Shown here piece by piece: positions 10,760-22,515 of a DNA stretch of 64,000 nt; within the stretch, counting starts at the first letter, position 1, and the number at the start of each line of letters is the position of its first letter. The position numbers were made by a program, and so were the translations under genes. Source of the DNA: Opisthorchis felineus (taxonomy: Eukaryota; Platyhelminthes; Trematoda; Opisthorchiida; Opisthorchiidae); contig SJOL01006435.1 in assembly GCA_004794785.1 (NCBI GenBank), positions 85,480 through 149,479 on the forward strand, written 5' to 3'. The notes beneath the pieces are model-generated. The model ran no database searches and was not told the origin of the DNA. It saw only the letters and a list, made by a program, of their open reading frames with translations.

Positions 10760-13400
10760 ATAAATTTTTCAGGTGAGACTTGTTCCGCCGTTTCAAGCCA
10801 GTACTGGGAATGACTCCTTCCGACCAGGGCCAACAGTCACGTGTCTTTCATTTTCTGACCAACTGTTTTGCCAATGCTGAGCTTCTGCGTGATTCTCTCT
10901 GTAGCACATACCGGTCGTTGTGGGCTGAGTAATAGTCCACGCAACCCTTAAAACTGGTAAAACGATTTCGTGCCGCTGAACATTACGTGTCCCCATACCA
11001 CCGCTACCGCATCTCCTAATGGATTTTACTGTCTACCTGCTTTTATTATCCATTAATTTTTTGTTCTCACCAACACTGAATTACGTAAGATGACTTCTCC
11101 AATAATCGACCTATTGGTCAGGAATTATTGACAAAGCATTTTATGAGGCTATCCAACCTCTGAAAACCAAAAATGGGTTGTGCTGTTTGCTTAGTGCCCA
11201 CGTACGAACCTCATCGCTTGGTGCACCACGTTATCGATGCCCCTATCCAACAGATATTCTAATCGTTCTGAAAATTTTTCAAGTTAATTAGAGGCCATTT
11301 GGAGTCCTACTTTTCGCCCACTTTTCAGACCACATTGTCAGTGCCACATTGTCCTGGTTCACCATTCCAGCAAACCATGATAAACATCTCAATGGAAACA
11401 TCTAAAGTAGTTCAACTACGGTTTACTGGAGTACGATCGACATATTCTGTGTACACCTGTTCTTCATACACCCGCGCACATGTCCAGGGAGAATAGGCAT
11501 CATTTTGTAAATGTTTTCCTGTCAAGAACGTCCTCCGGTTTTGTCAGCTATCAGCTAGCCTGTGTGCTTTGTTTACCGGCAGAACTATTAGGCCAGGTAC
11601 AAATGTCACCGTTCATTACCGTATCACACAGATGCCGGGTTCGTGCAATTAGTTCAGCCGGTCACACAAACGAGCGAGCGCGCACACACACACACGGACA
11701 CAGTGACACCAAGGCAAAGTTTGCAAATGAAGCTGGTTTCACAAGCACTCAGTGAAAAGGAGATTTGCTTTCAAAAAAAACGAATGGACCGAAATGTGTT
11801 CATTTAACAGGAGTCGCGTTTAGCGGTGAGTTTACTCATTCAAATTCCTTGTCAACCCCAATGATGAACTGTTTTTTCCCTACTCAAACCACATAACCAA
11901 CCTCAGGCTCACTTGATTTTATACCTTGGCTTTAAAAAGCAATAGGCCACTTCAGAGCGCCTGACTACTGAAGACTAGGTTTCGTCCTCACAGCAGACCG
12001 CATTTCAGTGTCAAGACGTGATAGTTTCGTGAGAAAAGCTACAGGAAACTTTTCTTTCCTTTTGTCTATTCTCATCGAGCGAGTGAGGTCCCTTCCTACT
12101 GGCAAAACTAACAAGTAATGTGCGGCTGTTTGATTCTTGTTTCGAACTTCCGGTTAGTAGTTCCCATGTGGCTGACCAGGACTTGGCGCCAATAATCCTC
12201 CAAACTTCAAAATCTTCTCTGCACTTATAGAATTTCAGTAATCTGCTAAGAACGACATAGTCTCCTACAAGTTGCATGTGCCTATTATCTGAGCAGTCAT
12301 GAGGATCCAGTCAATGTCAGACCATCTAAAGTGAACTGCGTGTGAATGTTGCTACGAGTTAATCGCACTATTGATCAGCCAGTCATTACCGAGTTGTATA
12401 GTGTTCAGGCAGTTGTCGAAAGGTCGACGATTCGGCCTGTCCCAGGTATTCGCCAGATGTTGATAATTCATAACAGCGATGAAACAGCTGTGCAGTTTTC
12501 CAACGCAGACCACTGTCGCTTTTTTATTGTATACGCCATCTGTACCGGCTAGAAAATGCTCGCTTAACACTGTTTTTTCAATGGCCATCTTGTAAATCGT
12601 TCAGCAGTTGAAGTCTTCAATCGTCTGGCAAATCAGTTGATGAGTCCCTGCAGGCTACAGCGATAGAGATGCGAATCGGGGTGCATCCGTGTTATCGAGA
12701 ACCTGTCTTCCCACAGAAAGCGACTGTTTCTGGTCGTTTCCCCCGGTACATCGTAATTTACCGATACTTTGCTAACGTCTTCAGGTGCTTGGGTTTTCCA
12801 TAATTTACTGGCTTACTCCGTCCAAGCGGTGGGGATACAAAGCAAAGAAGTTGGATGACTCAGCAAAAAAAATGCGTTTTTCTTTTTTGTCCAGACAGCC
12901 GAAGACATTTACAGATCTGGTCATATGTTGTCACCCTCCACCAGAGCGAATCTGACGACAAGCACAATAGAATAGTTGACCGAACTCCACGTATCGGTCA
13001 ATGGGCATTGGGTTTGGACCATTAAACAATAGGATTGGGCGAGGATCAAGCTGATCAGAACTCCCACACGAGAACCGAGAATCAGCAGGTACTCGGAGTG
13101 TCTATATAGTACATTTGGGATTTAATACTACGCATTCTGTGTTTCACACGGTTAATTGACCTCGATCTGTCTGCAGTGATTTCTGCTTGTGCATGAGGCT
13201 CTGAAAGTCGCCCTGTTCAATCGATGTACGCCACCCATCTGAATGAAGAGAAAATGGCACACGTGGAATTTCATACGCACAAACGTTGGTTGTCAGTGAT
13301 CAGAACCAGAGGACGGTGTGCGCTCATGTCTGTGCACACGTCAGCACGTGAAAAAATCTCTCAGCTTCGACCAGATACTGATTGTCTTGCGCATCTGCTG
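10760..13400. other. Non-coding stretch with one possible exon start
   Basis: A strong acceptor-like run CG-CCCACTTTTCAG ends near 11328 and is followed by an open plus-strand frame to a stop at 11496, without a good donor. A minus-strand frame at 12011-12277 has no good splice sites. A short CA/CG-rich simple stretch lies near 11679-11695. I do not assign genes here. Confidence 0.35.
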
Positions 13401-13407
13401 CACACAG

Positions 13408-13475
13408 ATGCGTACTGCGTTTGACAAAGCAGGATTTGTCGGGTTGGTGGACGGAACATGGCCAGATTTTACGTT
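13408..13475 (+). CDS. Plus-strand gene of unknown family, exon near 13.4 kb
   Basis: A strong acceptor (GCGCATCTGCTGCACACAG) is followed by 22 codons, MRTAFDKAGFVGLVDGTW then PDFT, and a consensus donor GTAAGTAT. It enters in phase 0 and exits in phase 2, which matches the exon at 14399. The family is not recognised. Earlier exons presumably lie upstream but were not found. The peptide may begin at its ATG, but an upstream exon cannot be excluded. Confidence 0.45.
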
Positions 13476-14398
13476 GTAAGTATCATCGTAAAACATTTTC
13501 TGCAGCTCTTCAGCCATGGAAGCTACAGGTAGTCTTAGAACACCCGGGATTCATTTTAGCCAAACGAACTGGTGGAGATCATTTTCTGTACGCAGAGTGT
13601 GACAAGAACGCCCGTGGAACAATGTACCGTATCAACCAGAAACAGCCAGCCAATCAGCGGTTGCTAGAGAGTTTCGCAAATTGAGGCGAACAGGAAGTGT
13701 GGAAGATAGTTAACCTCCAGGACACCCAAGAGCGCTGACCGACAGTGTCCTGTAGCATAAGGTCTTGTGTGGCATCAAGAAAAGTCCGAAGAATTATGTA
13801 AGGCGACTGGCACAAAAGTTTACTGCTCCTCATTTAACCGCGCACAAAGTTCCGGAAGGACATGTTAGTACCTATCCATGAGTACATTTCTTAGGCTACA
13901 CTAATATCTAAGGTACCAAACTGCAATATTCTCGGATAAAAACATTTCATGATTATCGACCGGTGTTCCGCTACCAGTGCTTGTTTCAAATTCGTAGTCC
14001 CAGCATGCCCTGAAGTTAAAACAAACGGTCCAACAACGGTCACAGATCAATAAGACATACCAACTCCACGATGATGGTAATTTCTTAGCAACTTTGGCTT
14101 TTACGAACGTACCGGGAAAGTAGTTCTCCTATGAAGCTAGTCTACTATCGCATTTCAACAAATTCTCCTTCAATGATACATTTCACCCCTCATTTGAAAT
14201 GTGTGACCCGATTTATTAGCATCACTGGGAAAACGGAATGCGAAAATTGGGCTGCTCGAAATGTTAACGGTAGTTCTACTTGCAAGCAACAGCCGTTTTC
14301 TAGAAGTAAACGTTGTCTCCTTTTTTCCTTAAGGAAACTAATCACAATGTTGCTGAAAATTCTTCGACAGCCCACGACAGTTTTCTCCCTTCTTGAAG

Positions 14399-14483
14399 CT
14401 CTTCACTTCCCCGAGTTTCCGTCAACATTATGTTCTACTTGAACCCAAACCGGACATATTTTGAAAAATACACTCAACTGCAG
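14399..14483 (+). CDS. Plus-strand gene of unknown family, exon near 14.4 kb
   Basis: The frame reads [20 protein letters not shown] then FEKYTQLQ. It enters after TTCTCCCTTCTTGAAG in phase 2 from the 13.4 kb exon and leaves in phase 0 at CTGCAG|GTTGGT, a weak donor. The motif [10 protein letters not shown] resembles ANIVLYLNQDG in the exon at 18.6 kb, so the protein may contain a repeated unit or the exons may be duplicates. Confidence 0.38.
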
Positions 14484-14656
14484 GTTGGTCGCTAAGGATA
14501 TGCAATGATTATAACCCATGAAGCCCTACTCTCAGTCCTTACTTCCCTATTTCACACAAGCGCTTCACAAAAATGCACTGACTATATTGCCGTTGGCAGA
14601 GCCTGTTCTGAAGCCGCAGATTCTATGCAGTTTCAGAAGGGTATCCATGCGCCCAG

Positions 14657-14844
14657 TTCTTGGTGGCAAAGTATTTCCCTCATTCCGAAGTCGACGTAGC
14701 CAAAATCTGGATGACTTACAACCACTACTCATCGCAACTGCTTCTTAGCGCAATTAAAGTGAACTTCGGGGATGCTATCTCCATGAGCTGGTTCAACTCA
14801 ACTTCTCCATTCATCTATGAGCGTGCGGCCCGGCCTCGATTTTG
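14657..14844 (+). CDS. Plus-strand gene of unknown family, exon near 14.7 kb
   Basis: An uninterrupted coding-like frame contains FLVAKYFPHSEVDVAKIWMT, SSQLLLSAIKVNFGDAISMS and WFNSTSPFIYERAARPRFW, and ends at donor TTTTG|GTGAGT in phase 2. The acceptor is uncertain: the frame is open from 14612, and several AGs precede 14657. The chosen one (GCGCCCAG) gives the phase needed by the 14.4 kb exon. Residue composition is that of a folded, non-disordered protein. No family is recognised. Confidence 0.45.
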
Positions 14845-15671
14845 GTGAGTACTTGTACTCTTTTCACAGACACGCTAAAGTGATAATCTGAAAATTTGTC
14901 AGTAATCATGACTGAAAAACTTCTTGTCTTGTCATACGTATGCTGTTTTAATGCGCTCAGCGGTTCGAAACTGGTCAGGTGAGTGTGAGTTGCTTTCGTT
15001 ACGATATGACGCTGCAGCCACGACCAAAAGCAATCAGGCTTCCTGTCTCGCCTGTACTCGGGTGCGTGCAAATCACAGCCAGCTGTTTCTGATTGAGGGT
15101 ACAACACTTACCGCGTCGAGTGTATCGATTATCTCGACGTTTCCAACATGAGTTTAACTATTGTGTGACTGCACGATTAGCATATAAGGACAATTTATGG
15201 ATTCATGCGATCATCTTTAAGCCATCCCAGCTCCAACACCGAAACAAACATGCGGGGCTTTGGAACGACCTAACATACAAACATTCAGCGTAGGTCCTGC
15301 TTCTGGGCTCCCAGTTCAGCTCGTCGATGCGCTAGTGCCTCACTTAATAGATTGTACATCAGCCCAACCGCGTGCCCATTCGAAGGAAAGTCGCTTAGAA
15401 TTTACCAAAACGCCAACCACTGAGTTCTCTGTTTCGCGGAAATAAGGAAATACTGCTCGTGTGTCTAAATTTATGAAAAGGCAAGACTCTGATGGTTGCG
15501 TTGTTCTGTAGAGTGGTGCGTGGACAATGCGGGTTCGACAAGTAGACAGCTCAGAATCCTGGCAGATCAACCAGACTGTTGTGAACATATGAAATCTCCG
15601 CACAATTACATGAATTTCTCATGAAGAATCTGCTACTCCATGTACAGTTGGCGATTGCATTGCCATGTGTT

Positions 15672-15868
15672 AAAAAAAAAATCGTTCAGCTGTAGCACCC
15701 TTTCGGTGCCTAACTGCCATGCTACCAGAAGGAAGCACGAGGGCTGGGATACTGCCAGGTTGCCCAAGCCTAGACAGGGGAAGTCGAGAGGCAGAGGTCG
15801 GGTTCGAACCACGAACCTTGCGGTCAGTAAATTCGCGCTCTAACCACTTCGGCCATCTCGCCCCCCCC
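15672..15868 (-). repeat. tRNA-derived SINE, copy 1 (complete)
   Basis: Read on the minus strand, it starts with GCGAGATGGCCGAAGTGGTT (an RNA polymerase III A box), continues to the B box GTTCGTGGTTCGAACCC about 30 bases on, then a tRNA-unrelated body with TCTAGGCTTGGGCAACCTGG and CGTGCTTCCTTCTGGTAGC, and ends with GGTGCTACAGCTGAACGA plus a run of T. Four other copies in the window share this layout, which defines the family. The translated frame across it is meaningless. Confidence 0.88.
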
Positions 15869-16164
15869 ATGTGTTACCCTTAAGACTGAACGTTTGTTTT
15901 GATTCAGTGGGAAAAACTACATCGTTTCACATCGTTTCTTTTCGAACAGCTGGCTGTCCCAAAATAGGGATTCGTAATTGCCTATAGACAGCGACACCAG
16001 ACGCCGTAGTTTGGTTTGCTGGCAAAAGTCTGTCAAACCAGCGATTTGACTCACTGGGGATTGTGTGCCTCTCATTTCGAATGGAATAGCAACTGAATAG
16101 TAGTTTTACTAGGACAGTAACTGTGACTAGCCGAATCTGAGCTGAGTAGTACATTTCGTTTCAG

Positions 16165-16350
16165 TGAAGCCCAAGGCTGAAGCTGAAAATTCAACATTTC
16201 TCATTTTAATGCGCTTGTTTCCTACTACTTTCACTGTTTATCCGACTGATGGACTTCTGTATGGAGCTGAAAGTTATCCAAGCATCTGTGGGGCTTGGCT
16301 TTGGATCGACTCCCTGATTCTGCATGCGAAACACGCGTGCCAAATGGCAA

Positions 16351-16361
<11 letters not shown>
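16165..16361 (+). CDS. Candidate exon of the plus-strand gene near 16.2 kb
   Basis: A strong acceptor (ACATTTCGTTTCAG) opens the frame KPKAEAENSTFLILMRLFPT then TFTVYPTDGLLYGAE. No good donor was found: the frame runs on through the TAAA microsatellite, so the true exon must end earlier, probably between 16258 and 16330. The entry phase does not match the exon ending at 14844, so one exon may be missing between them. Confidence 0.3.
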
Positions 16362-16381
<20 letters not shown>

Positions 16382-16384
16382 ATG
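16350..16384. repeat. (TAAA)n microsatellite
   Basis: About nine uninterrupted TAAA units, followed by a short duplicated TGGCAATAAAT. It probably derives from a poly(A)-like tail or slippage. Confidence 0.9.
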
Positions 16385-16710
16385 GCAATAAATTCCGCTA
16401 TTTGGGCGTTTGACCCGTAGTAAATAGATTGATTCTTTGAAAGCCAGACGAGTTCGGCTAGACCTAACAAATGCTTTTACCGTTCAGGTTATAAAAACTT
16501 TTACAGATGCTCTACAAACGGGCTCACCTTACGGTGCTGGAGTGACAACTTACATGCTACTGAACTGACGGAACTTTATCATAACTGTTACCCACACCCT
16601 CTAGAACGATCTCTGTTCATCAAAACCAGTTTTACTCTAGCATTTGGTCAAAAGGATACTCGTTTGATAGCAATAAACATCACAGAAACGGTAATGTGTC
16701 GGTCACTCAC

Positions 16711-17062
16711 CCTTTTCACGCGCAACTGGTCGGTATCTCCCGAGGTCAGATACGTTTCCCCAGCTTTTCTGACTGTATTTTCAGCATCATTTGGAAGTCT
16801 GAGAATCGGTGCAGTTGCTTTTGAAGTTCTGACGGGTTGAGTGCTGTTGGCCGACAAGTGACCAGGTCGGGAGTCCATTAAATCACGTCCAAAGTTCTTG
16901 AACTTCCTCAACGCCATCATGCGCGTAGACCGGGGAATGAGTGGTTTCGATCGGGCCATCGGACAGACGCCTTCAATCATACGATCCTGTTTTGGGTTCT
17001 GTGTTGGTTGTTGTTGTTGTGTGGTATCTTGAGGTAAGCATTGAGAAGAACACTGATGAGGC
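16711..17062 (-). CDS. Internal exon, Gln-rich low-complexity segment (possible SK channel N-terminus)
   Basis: The acceptor ATAACTTTTGAAAACAG opens a 117-codon frame closed by donor GAAAAGG|GTGAGTGA. The peptide has a Thr/Gln run (DTTQQQQPTQNPKQ), a basic stretch (PRSTRMMALRKFKNFGRDLM) and a Ser/Thr-rich tail ending DTDQLRVKR. The entry phase matches the exon at 21180-21256 and the exit phase the exon at 8239-8543. It has no transmembrane segment. It looks like the disordered cytosolic part of a large protein. It is assigned tentatively to the SK channel gene because that is the only recognised gene downstream on this strand. Confidence 0.58.
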
Positions 17063-18605
17063 CTGTTTTCAAAAGTTATCAGTAATAACGGTAATAACGA
17101 GATGATCTAAACGCCAATCTCCGCAGGAGAAAACTTCATGGACTGGTTCCGTTTGAAGTTGTTCGACTGAAGATTGAGTATTTGGAAAAAAATAATGCAA
17201 CCAAATGTTGGTGCTGTAAGAGTGGACGCATGAATTTTAGTCAATCCAATGAAACGAACTACCTCGAGCGAGATTTCCTCTTTGGAATCATCATGGACTG
17301 AGTTGATTGAGAAGATTTGCAAGTGCGGTTGAATGAGATGAAGTCTGAGTCAGAAAACGTTTCAGTCAGTCTAAAATAAAGTAGCGCAGGGCATTGAGTT
17401 CTGTTGAAAGTGACACAAGAAAAGGAGGCGATGATGTGGAAATTTTTAGCCTTCAAAAAACAGCCTCTGAAGCTATCGTGCATGGTATTCAGACTCGGAA
17501 GCGACACGCGTTAAATATCCCATCATTCCGCGCAGGCCAGTTACGTTCGTATCCATATCCTCTCTCAACTTGGAAGTCTCGGAGAACCTACCTATGACCA
17601 GTTGAGACCAAATGAACACACCTCGACAAACCCTATACAATGCATTGTAAGTGTGTGAAAAACTTCCGCCAAAGGTCCTTCTTTGGATCCAGAGTATCCT
17701 GAAGAATGCTGTCTTAAACAGTGTTTTCGCTGAATGATATAAGCGAGAGATTCAGCTAGGATTGAGTCGAGGCTCCAGATTAGTGTGCAAGTGGGTCACG
17801 TTTTCGATCAGGAATGACATTCATTCTCAAGGTATAATATAGTAGTAAGCTGCTTGAAAGCCATTCGGAGCCTGAACAAGGGAGAAGACCGGCGCACAGC
17901 GACGCCAAAATGAGTAGTACTTGAACTGCGACTTTTGTTGTCAATCTGTCAGGATACTACCTTAAAAGGACAACAGTATTGAGGAGAACTATGTCCCGGA
18001 AAGCACGAGACGCCAAATGGAGGCCACATATAATCGGAAAAAACTTTTTGGATTTAGGCTAGTCTACCAACTACCTTATCTCCTGATCAGTTAAAATACG
18101 CGGGGAAGAAAATGGTCCTTTGTGAAAGTATTCCAACTACAATGGAGATTTAAGTAGGCAGGCACGGATTGGAAAGGGTGATATTCACTCGTGGGAGAAC
18201 GTTTGGTCAAGACTAGGAAAGCAGCTTCAGACGTGATTTGAATGACCACAGCAAGAAAAGGAAATGTTCTGAATGCCTCCACTTGGCTCAAATGCCTGGT
18301 GTGGTTTTTGAGTGGGTCAGTTCCGTAGGAACACGCATTCATTTCATAATTCTGCAGAAAATAGGCAGAAGGTCCGTCTGTCACGCCGCCAAAAATTAGT
18401 CTTTAGTTAATTCCGATTTATACAGTGAGTAATTGATTTTTGGAGATGTGGCACATCCGTACATAATGAACTCTTTGTAATTTAGTGTTTATTTTCTGGG
18501 TAGAACATACTACTCATAAGGTTGCTGGGACTCTTTTATAGTTCACGACCGGTTCCATCCTTCCTCGGGCTATCTAGGTGGGCGAGGTCCCTCGTTTCCC
18601 TTCAG

Positions 18606-18819
18606 CCAACATTGTGTTATACTTGAACCAAGATGGTATGCGATTTCCCGGGTGCACTGGTATTCAAACCAATTTGATTTTAACGGGAGATACAACTAAA
18701 CCCGACCAAAATCTCTCGTTCATGATATTCTTCAATATGCTGCAAAAAGGCCGCCTCATTTCTATTTGGCATGGTATTCGAGCTTTCGCTGCGCAATGTC
18801 TGGACGAAAAACACCGCTC
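18606..18819 (+). CDS. Plus-strand gene of unknown family, exon near 18.7 kb
   Basis: A near-ideal acceptor (CCTCGTTTCCCTTCAG) and a consensus donor GCTC|GTAAGTCG enclose a 71-codon frame: ANIVLYLNQDGMRFPGCTG, IQTNLILTGDTTKPDQNLSF, then MIFFNMLQKGRLISIWHGIR and AFAAQCLDEKHR. It exits in phase 2, exactly what the exon at 19253 needs. The intron between them carries SINE copy 2. The sequence suggests a folded helical protein, but I do not recognise the family. Confidence 0.6.
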
Positions 18820-18889
18820 GTAAGTCGTATACGGAGAACCACAGCGTTACAGGTACAGAACGGGTGTCACACCTGAACGATTATTTTTC

Positions 18890-19073
18890 AGATGGCTCAG
18901 TGGTTAGAGATCGAATTTATTGACCGGAAGGTCCGTGGTTCAAACCCGACCTCTGCATCTCGACTTCTCCTGTCTAGGCTTGGGCAACCTGGCAGTATTC
19001 CAGCCCTCGTGCTTCCTTCTGGTGGCATGGCAGTTAGGCACCAAGTGGGTGCTACGGGTGAACAATTTTTTTG
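18890..19073 (+). repeat. tRNA-derived SINE, copy 2
   Basis: Same family as copy 1, on the plus strand: A-box region GATGGCTCAGTGGTTAGAGA, B box GTGGTTCAAACCC with one change from consensus, the shared body, and the T-rich end near 19064-19073. It sits in the intron between the exons at 18606-18819 and 19253-19462. Confidence 0.88.
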
Positions 19074-19252
19074 TTCTATCATTTATTGGGTCATTTTAAT
19101 TCATCTACACTGTGTCTGTCGGCTACCAATATCGATCCAGGGAAGCTGTTTGACAACCACTTAAGTAATCAGGATGAGGCTGCGGGACCCGGTACTCTGC
19201 TGTTAAGACCGATTCGTACCAACGTCGAACTTCCCTTGGCCATGTGATGCAG

Positions 19253-19462
19253 GTTGCCAGACCAATTCACTCATCAGGCCTTGAAGACTATGTCCCTCCA
19301 AACAGATGAGGATCGGCCTTCTAAATTTCCCCAAACTTTGATCTGCAAAACCGATCTTCTTGGCCATTTTGACCGCTGGTTATGGGCTGGCCTGACAACG
19401 AGATCCTATCAACATTTGCCATTCCTTATTCTTGATAGCATTATGGGGCTATCCAACCAATA
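19253..19462 (+). CDS. Plus-strand gene of unknown family, exon near 19.3 kb
   Basis: After acceptor CCATGTGATGCAG a 69-codon frame runs to a consensus donor AACCAATA|GTAAGTAA. It includes LPDQFTHQALKTMSLQTDED, LICKTDLLGHFDRWLWAGLT and SYQHLPFLILDSIMGL. The junction with the preceding exon makes a Ser codon and is in phase. Its exit leaves TA, so the next exon must begin with T or C; that exon was not found, and the exon at 22256 (starting with A) cannot be the direct partner. Confidence 0.55.
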
Positions 19463-20974
19463 GTAAGTAATCATTGAACTGAGTAGCTCACTGCTCACCA
19501 TCTGAAAAACCTGGAGAATTCTGGAAAAACTATCAAGAGACTGAATAACAATATAAACAGTTGTTCGCAGTCCTTTTTTGCGTGTCTGGCAAAAAGCATG
19601 TCGAAAGAGGATGTGTTTCAGTTGAAGACGTTTAACCTCATATTGAATTAGACTTTCTTTGTTTCGCTACTCTACAAAATGTTGTGATATTTTTTTTCGG
19701 ATTGGTGCATGAATCCTTAGTAGTTCATAGGTATTCAATAACTACTTTCGGTCCGAAACTCGTACATCCTTTACATATGTGCGACAGCATACAATGAGTT
19801 TTTCGTTTTTTTTTGCAAGTATCCCTTGTGTAAGACAAAACTGAAGATATGTGTTAGCAACCAAGGTATACACAAGTTTCGGATGCACTCCCTGAAGCAC
19901 GCAGATACTACGCATTAGACATGTAAGGAGACACTATTCTGAGGCCCACGGTTGTGAATTCTGTTCATCCAACTATACGGTAAGCCAAAATTGTTTGGCC
20001 AGAAAGATGGTTACTTATTCGCTTATTTATCTATCTTTCATTTGTTCATTTTTAAATTTTTAAATTTTTTTATCCTTAATGTTTGTTTACTTTGTTGAAA
20101 AAATATAGATCTGTCAATCGGAAGAATAGATTCTCAAAGTACTGAACGCAAATGGAACTGGATATAACGGAACTTAATATTGCCATCATTGAAGAACGAC
20201 TAGTTTGATCAAACTCTGTAGAGAGTACTAAAACAATTCTCAGCGGAGCGTAGTTTGACAGATTCTTTAGGTTTCGACAGGTTCTGATGGACTCACTCTT
20301 AAGAATACAACCGAACAGGTGAGTCTCTCGCAAAATTAAATTTGTTTGCAAATGAGTGTATTTCGCTAAAACACAAAGCTGTTTTTCTACCGGTGTGTTT
20401 TAGACGGAAATTTCGCCGACCATCCGCTCACGAAAACTTTCGAATTGCACACAGGACAAAAACGGCAGGGGTTAATAGGAAAATGTCAAGAGTAAGATAT
20501 CGTTGGTAAACTGATGTTTCAATTAACATGACCAAGATCCTCCGCTGGAATTTACAATCAGTTGACGACAGACCTAGGACAATATTATTTCGGTCAGACG
20601 TCCCCTTTGTTATGTTTTTGAGACCATCTATTACTCAAATGAGACAAGGTAAAGTCCGTTGAACAAGATCCAGGCTGAATCAGATGCGGAGTCTTTTAGC
20701 ACGGCATGTGCTCCCACCCCTAAATTGTCAGTACAAAACTATGCCCTACGCCTTGCCAGCGCAGTCTTGCTTCGGTGCCACAGATTCAGTGTTCTAAACA
20801 GGAGAAATTATGGCGTATTGTCGTCCTTGGATGGGGCGAATTAGATGGCTCATCAGTTCGTCGGATGCACCATATGAATACTGTTGTTTTCACGATCCAA
20901 GTGGATGGACAGTCTGCAAATCCCTACGTTGCGAATGCTTCGGAATATGGGTAGCCTAAAATGATTTTCTTTAC

Positions 20975-21115
20975 AGTTGACCAGGTGGCTGCTGATCTTG
21001 GAAATTAGCTTGCGAACGCTTCGTCACCAATTGAACGGACATTTGCACCCTGCACTGAAGATGACTTCCCGATTGGCGGTGAAACATTTGCAAACCAACC
21101 GTCAATGAACTCCAA
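20975..21115 (+). repeat. Hammerhead-like repeat, copy 1
   Basis: It starts TTGACCAGGTGGCTGCTGAT and contains CTGAAGA (21055-21061), a degenerate stem-II region, then GAAACATTTGC (21081-21091). CTGANGA plus GAAA is the catalytic core of type I hammerhead ribozymes, and the A-C-A-T after GAA resembles the minimal stem III seen in Penelope-associated hammerheads. The flanks match the repeats at 26.2 and 32.9 kb. Stem II is poorly paired here, so activity is unlikely. Confidence 0.5.
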
Positions 21116-21179
21116 CGAACTGTCATACGGTCTGACTTTATAATATCTGGATATAACTGGTTGAATATCACTCACTTAC

Positions 21180-21256
21180 AAGTTGATGGAAGACCCAGGT
21201 AGATCCCTATTCATATTACCCTTCAATTGAATTTGTTGCATAGAGGCTGCTTCCTG
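21180..21256 (-). CDS. Candidate internal exon (possible SK channel N-terminus)
   Basis: The acceptor TTCACTATCTTGCTTGAAG opens 25 codons, QEAASMQQIQLKGNMNRDLP then GSSIN, and donor AACTT|GTAAGTGAG closes them in phase 2. The next exon at 17062 needs exactly that phase, and the join gives a Leu codon. The short Gln/Asn-rich peptide suits the low-complexity N-terminal series. Alternative AGs inside the first 15 bases make the exact start uncertain. Confidence 0.45.
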
Positions 21257-21435
21257 CTTCAAGCAAGATAGTGAAGTAGTTTCCGTGATACAACATTACA
21301 CATGAGTTCGTGTGAGCTGTAGTGGTAAGATTCTGTCAAGAGAAGGTGACTGAGCAAACACTCACTTTTCTTTGCTTGGGTAGCACTATTTCTGCCAGTA
21401 AGCAAATAAAACACGGGGAAATGTCTTTGTTTGCC

Positions 21436-21452
21436 ACCCCCCCCCCCCCCCC
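21436..21452. repeat. Poly(C) homopolymer
   Basis: A run of 17 C, unusual for this moderately AT-rich window, and a potential sequencing or assembly weak point. Confidence 0.85.
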
Positions 21453-22255
21453 GAGTTTACTCAGTTTGTAGCCTTACAGATTGAATAAAAAAGAACGTTA
21501 TCTGTGGCGCAAGGACTCCGAGGCAAGAACAGACCTGTGAAATTCGAGGTGGACCAAAAGCGAATGTGCGTGAGAAATTTGATGAGACACGCGCGCCGAC
21601 GAGAGCTTTTGTGCATCCATAAGCCGTGAGGGGTTCATTTAGCATTTTTCAATTGTTCGAAAACAAACAAAAAACAATCGACGGGCATTTGCTGACCTGG
21701 TTCTCCTGATTGGTCTGTTGCACCTTCCGAAAGTCAGTCTGTCTCACTGTGAACTCAAAGATGTCCGAGCACGGAACCGCTTCGAGACTACTAACAATAA
21801 GGTTACCAACTAGGCCATCGACTTAGTTTTCGGTCCGACGATTTACGGGGCCATAATGATGCCTTAGTCCTGAAAGATCACAAGGCCAATCTACAATCAC
21901 TTGATGCAGATGTCTTGCAGAACATTAACACTCAAGACACGACCAGCTGGTTCCTTGATTTCCGTGTCCCAGGCTAAATCGACTGTTCTTCTCAGTGCAT
22001 GCTGAGCACATTACTTAATGTCATCCGTCGGAATCGATAATGTATTTGTTGGCCCAACTGCAAATAGCGAAATCTCAAAGGACCTACACAAAACAGCACA
22101 TTGGACTCGACTGAAAATAGGGCACAGGCTACCAGATTGGTGGAAAACATTGGGAATGAAGTTAATCAGTGAACTTGGTGATCAAAACACATCCTAAAAG
22201 ACCGACACTATCAAAGGCTTCCTTATGAGACTGATTTTCTTGGGTAAAAACGGAG

Positions 22256-22365
22256 AAATGCATTACTGGTTCTTGAATCAAGAAAAGACTTGGTTTTAGT
22301 GGTTTACCTCTCTATTTGGAACATATTTTGTGAAAGCTGCTGCAACCCAATATTGACTCGAATCG
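22256..22365 (+). CDS. Plus-strand gene of unknown family, exon near 22.3 kb
   Basis: The frame reads NALLVLESRKDLVLVVYLSI then WNIFCESCCNPILTRI, with a hydrophobic stretch VLVVYLSIWNIF, and ends at a consensus donor AATCG|GTGAGTGA in phase 1. The terminal exon at 23142 begins with GT, which restores a Gly codon. The acceptor after CTTGGGTAAAAACGGAG is weak and the upstream partner was not found. Confidence 0.42.
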
Positions 22366-22515
22366 GTGAGTGACGATCCATTGCGTGCTCTGTTTTGCTC
22401 AAAACATCATAGGTTAGGGTAAAAAATTGTAGTGCGCTGCTCCCATCGTAGTCACCGCTGGCCTTGATTAAGCTGACTGTCCATATGGCAAACTACTTAA
22501 TGGTTTTCGGACCCT

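Noticed and set aside
15670..15870. Functional tRNA gene
   Set aside because: A and B boxes are present, but the sequence continues into the SINE body and does not fold as a full cloverleaf ending in an acceptor stem.
16206..16470. Frames with YLFIYLFIYLFI runs
   Set aside because: They are translation of the (TAAA)n microsatellite.
18892..19164. 90-codon frame over SINE copy 2
   Set aside because: The same peptide appears in SINE copies 1 and 3; it is translation of a tRNA-derived repeat.
19220..19260. CTTGGCCATGTGATG as another RTE LGHV motif
   Set aside because: Only four residues match and nothing after them follows the RTE pattern; the bases form the acceptor of the exon at 19253.
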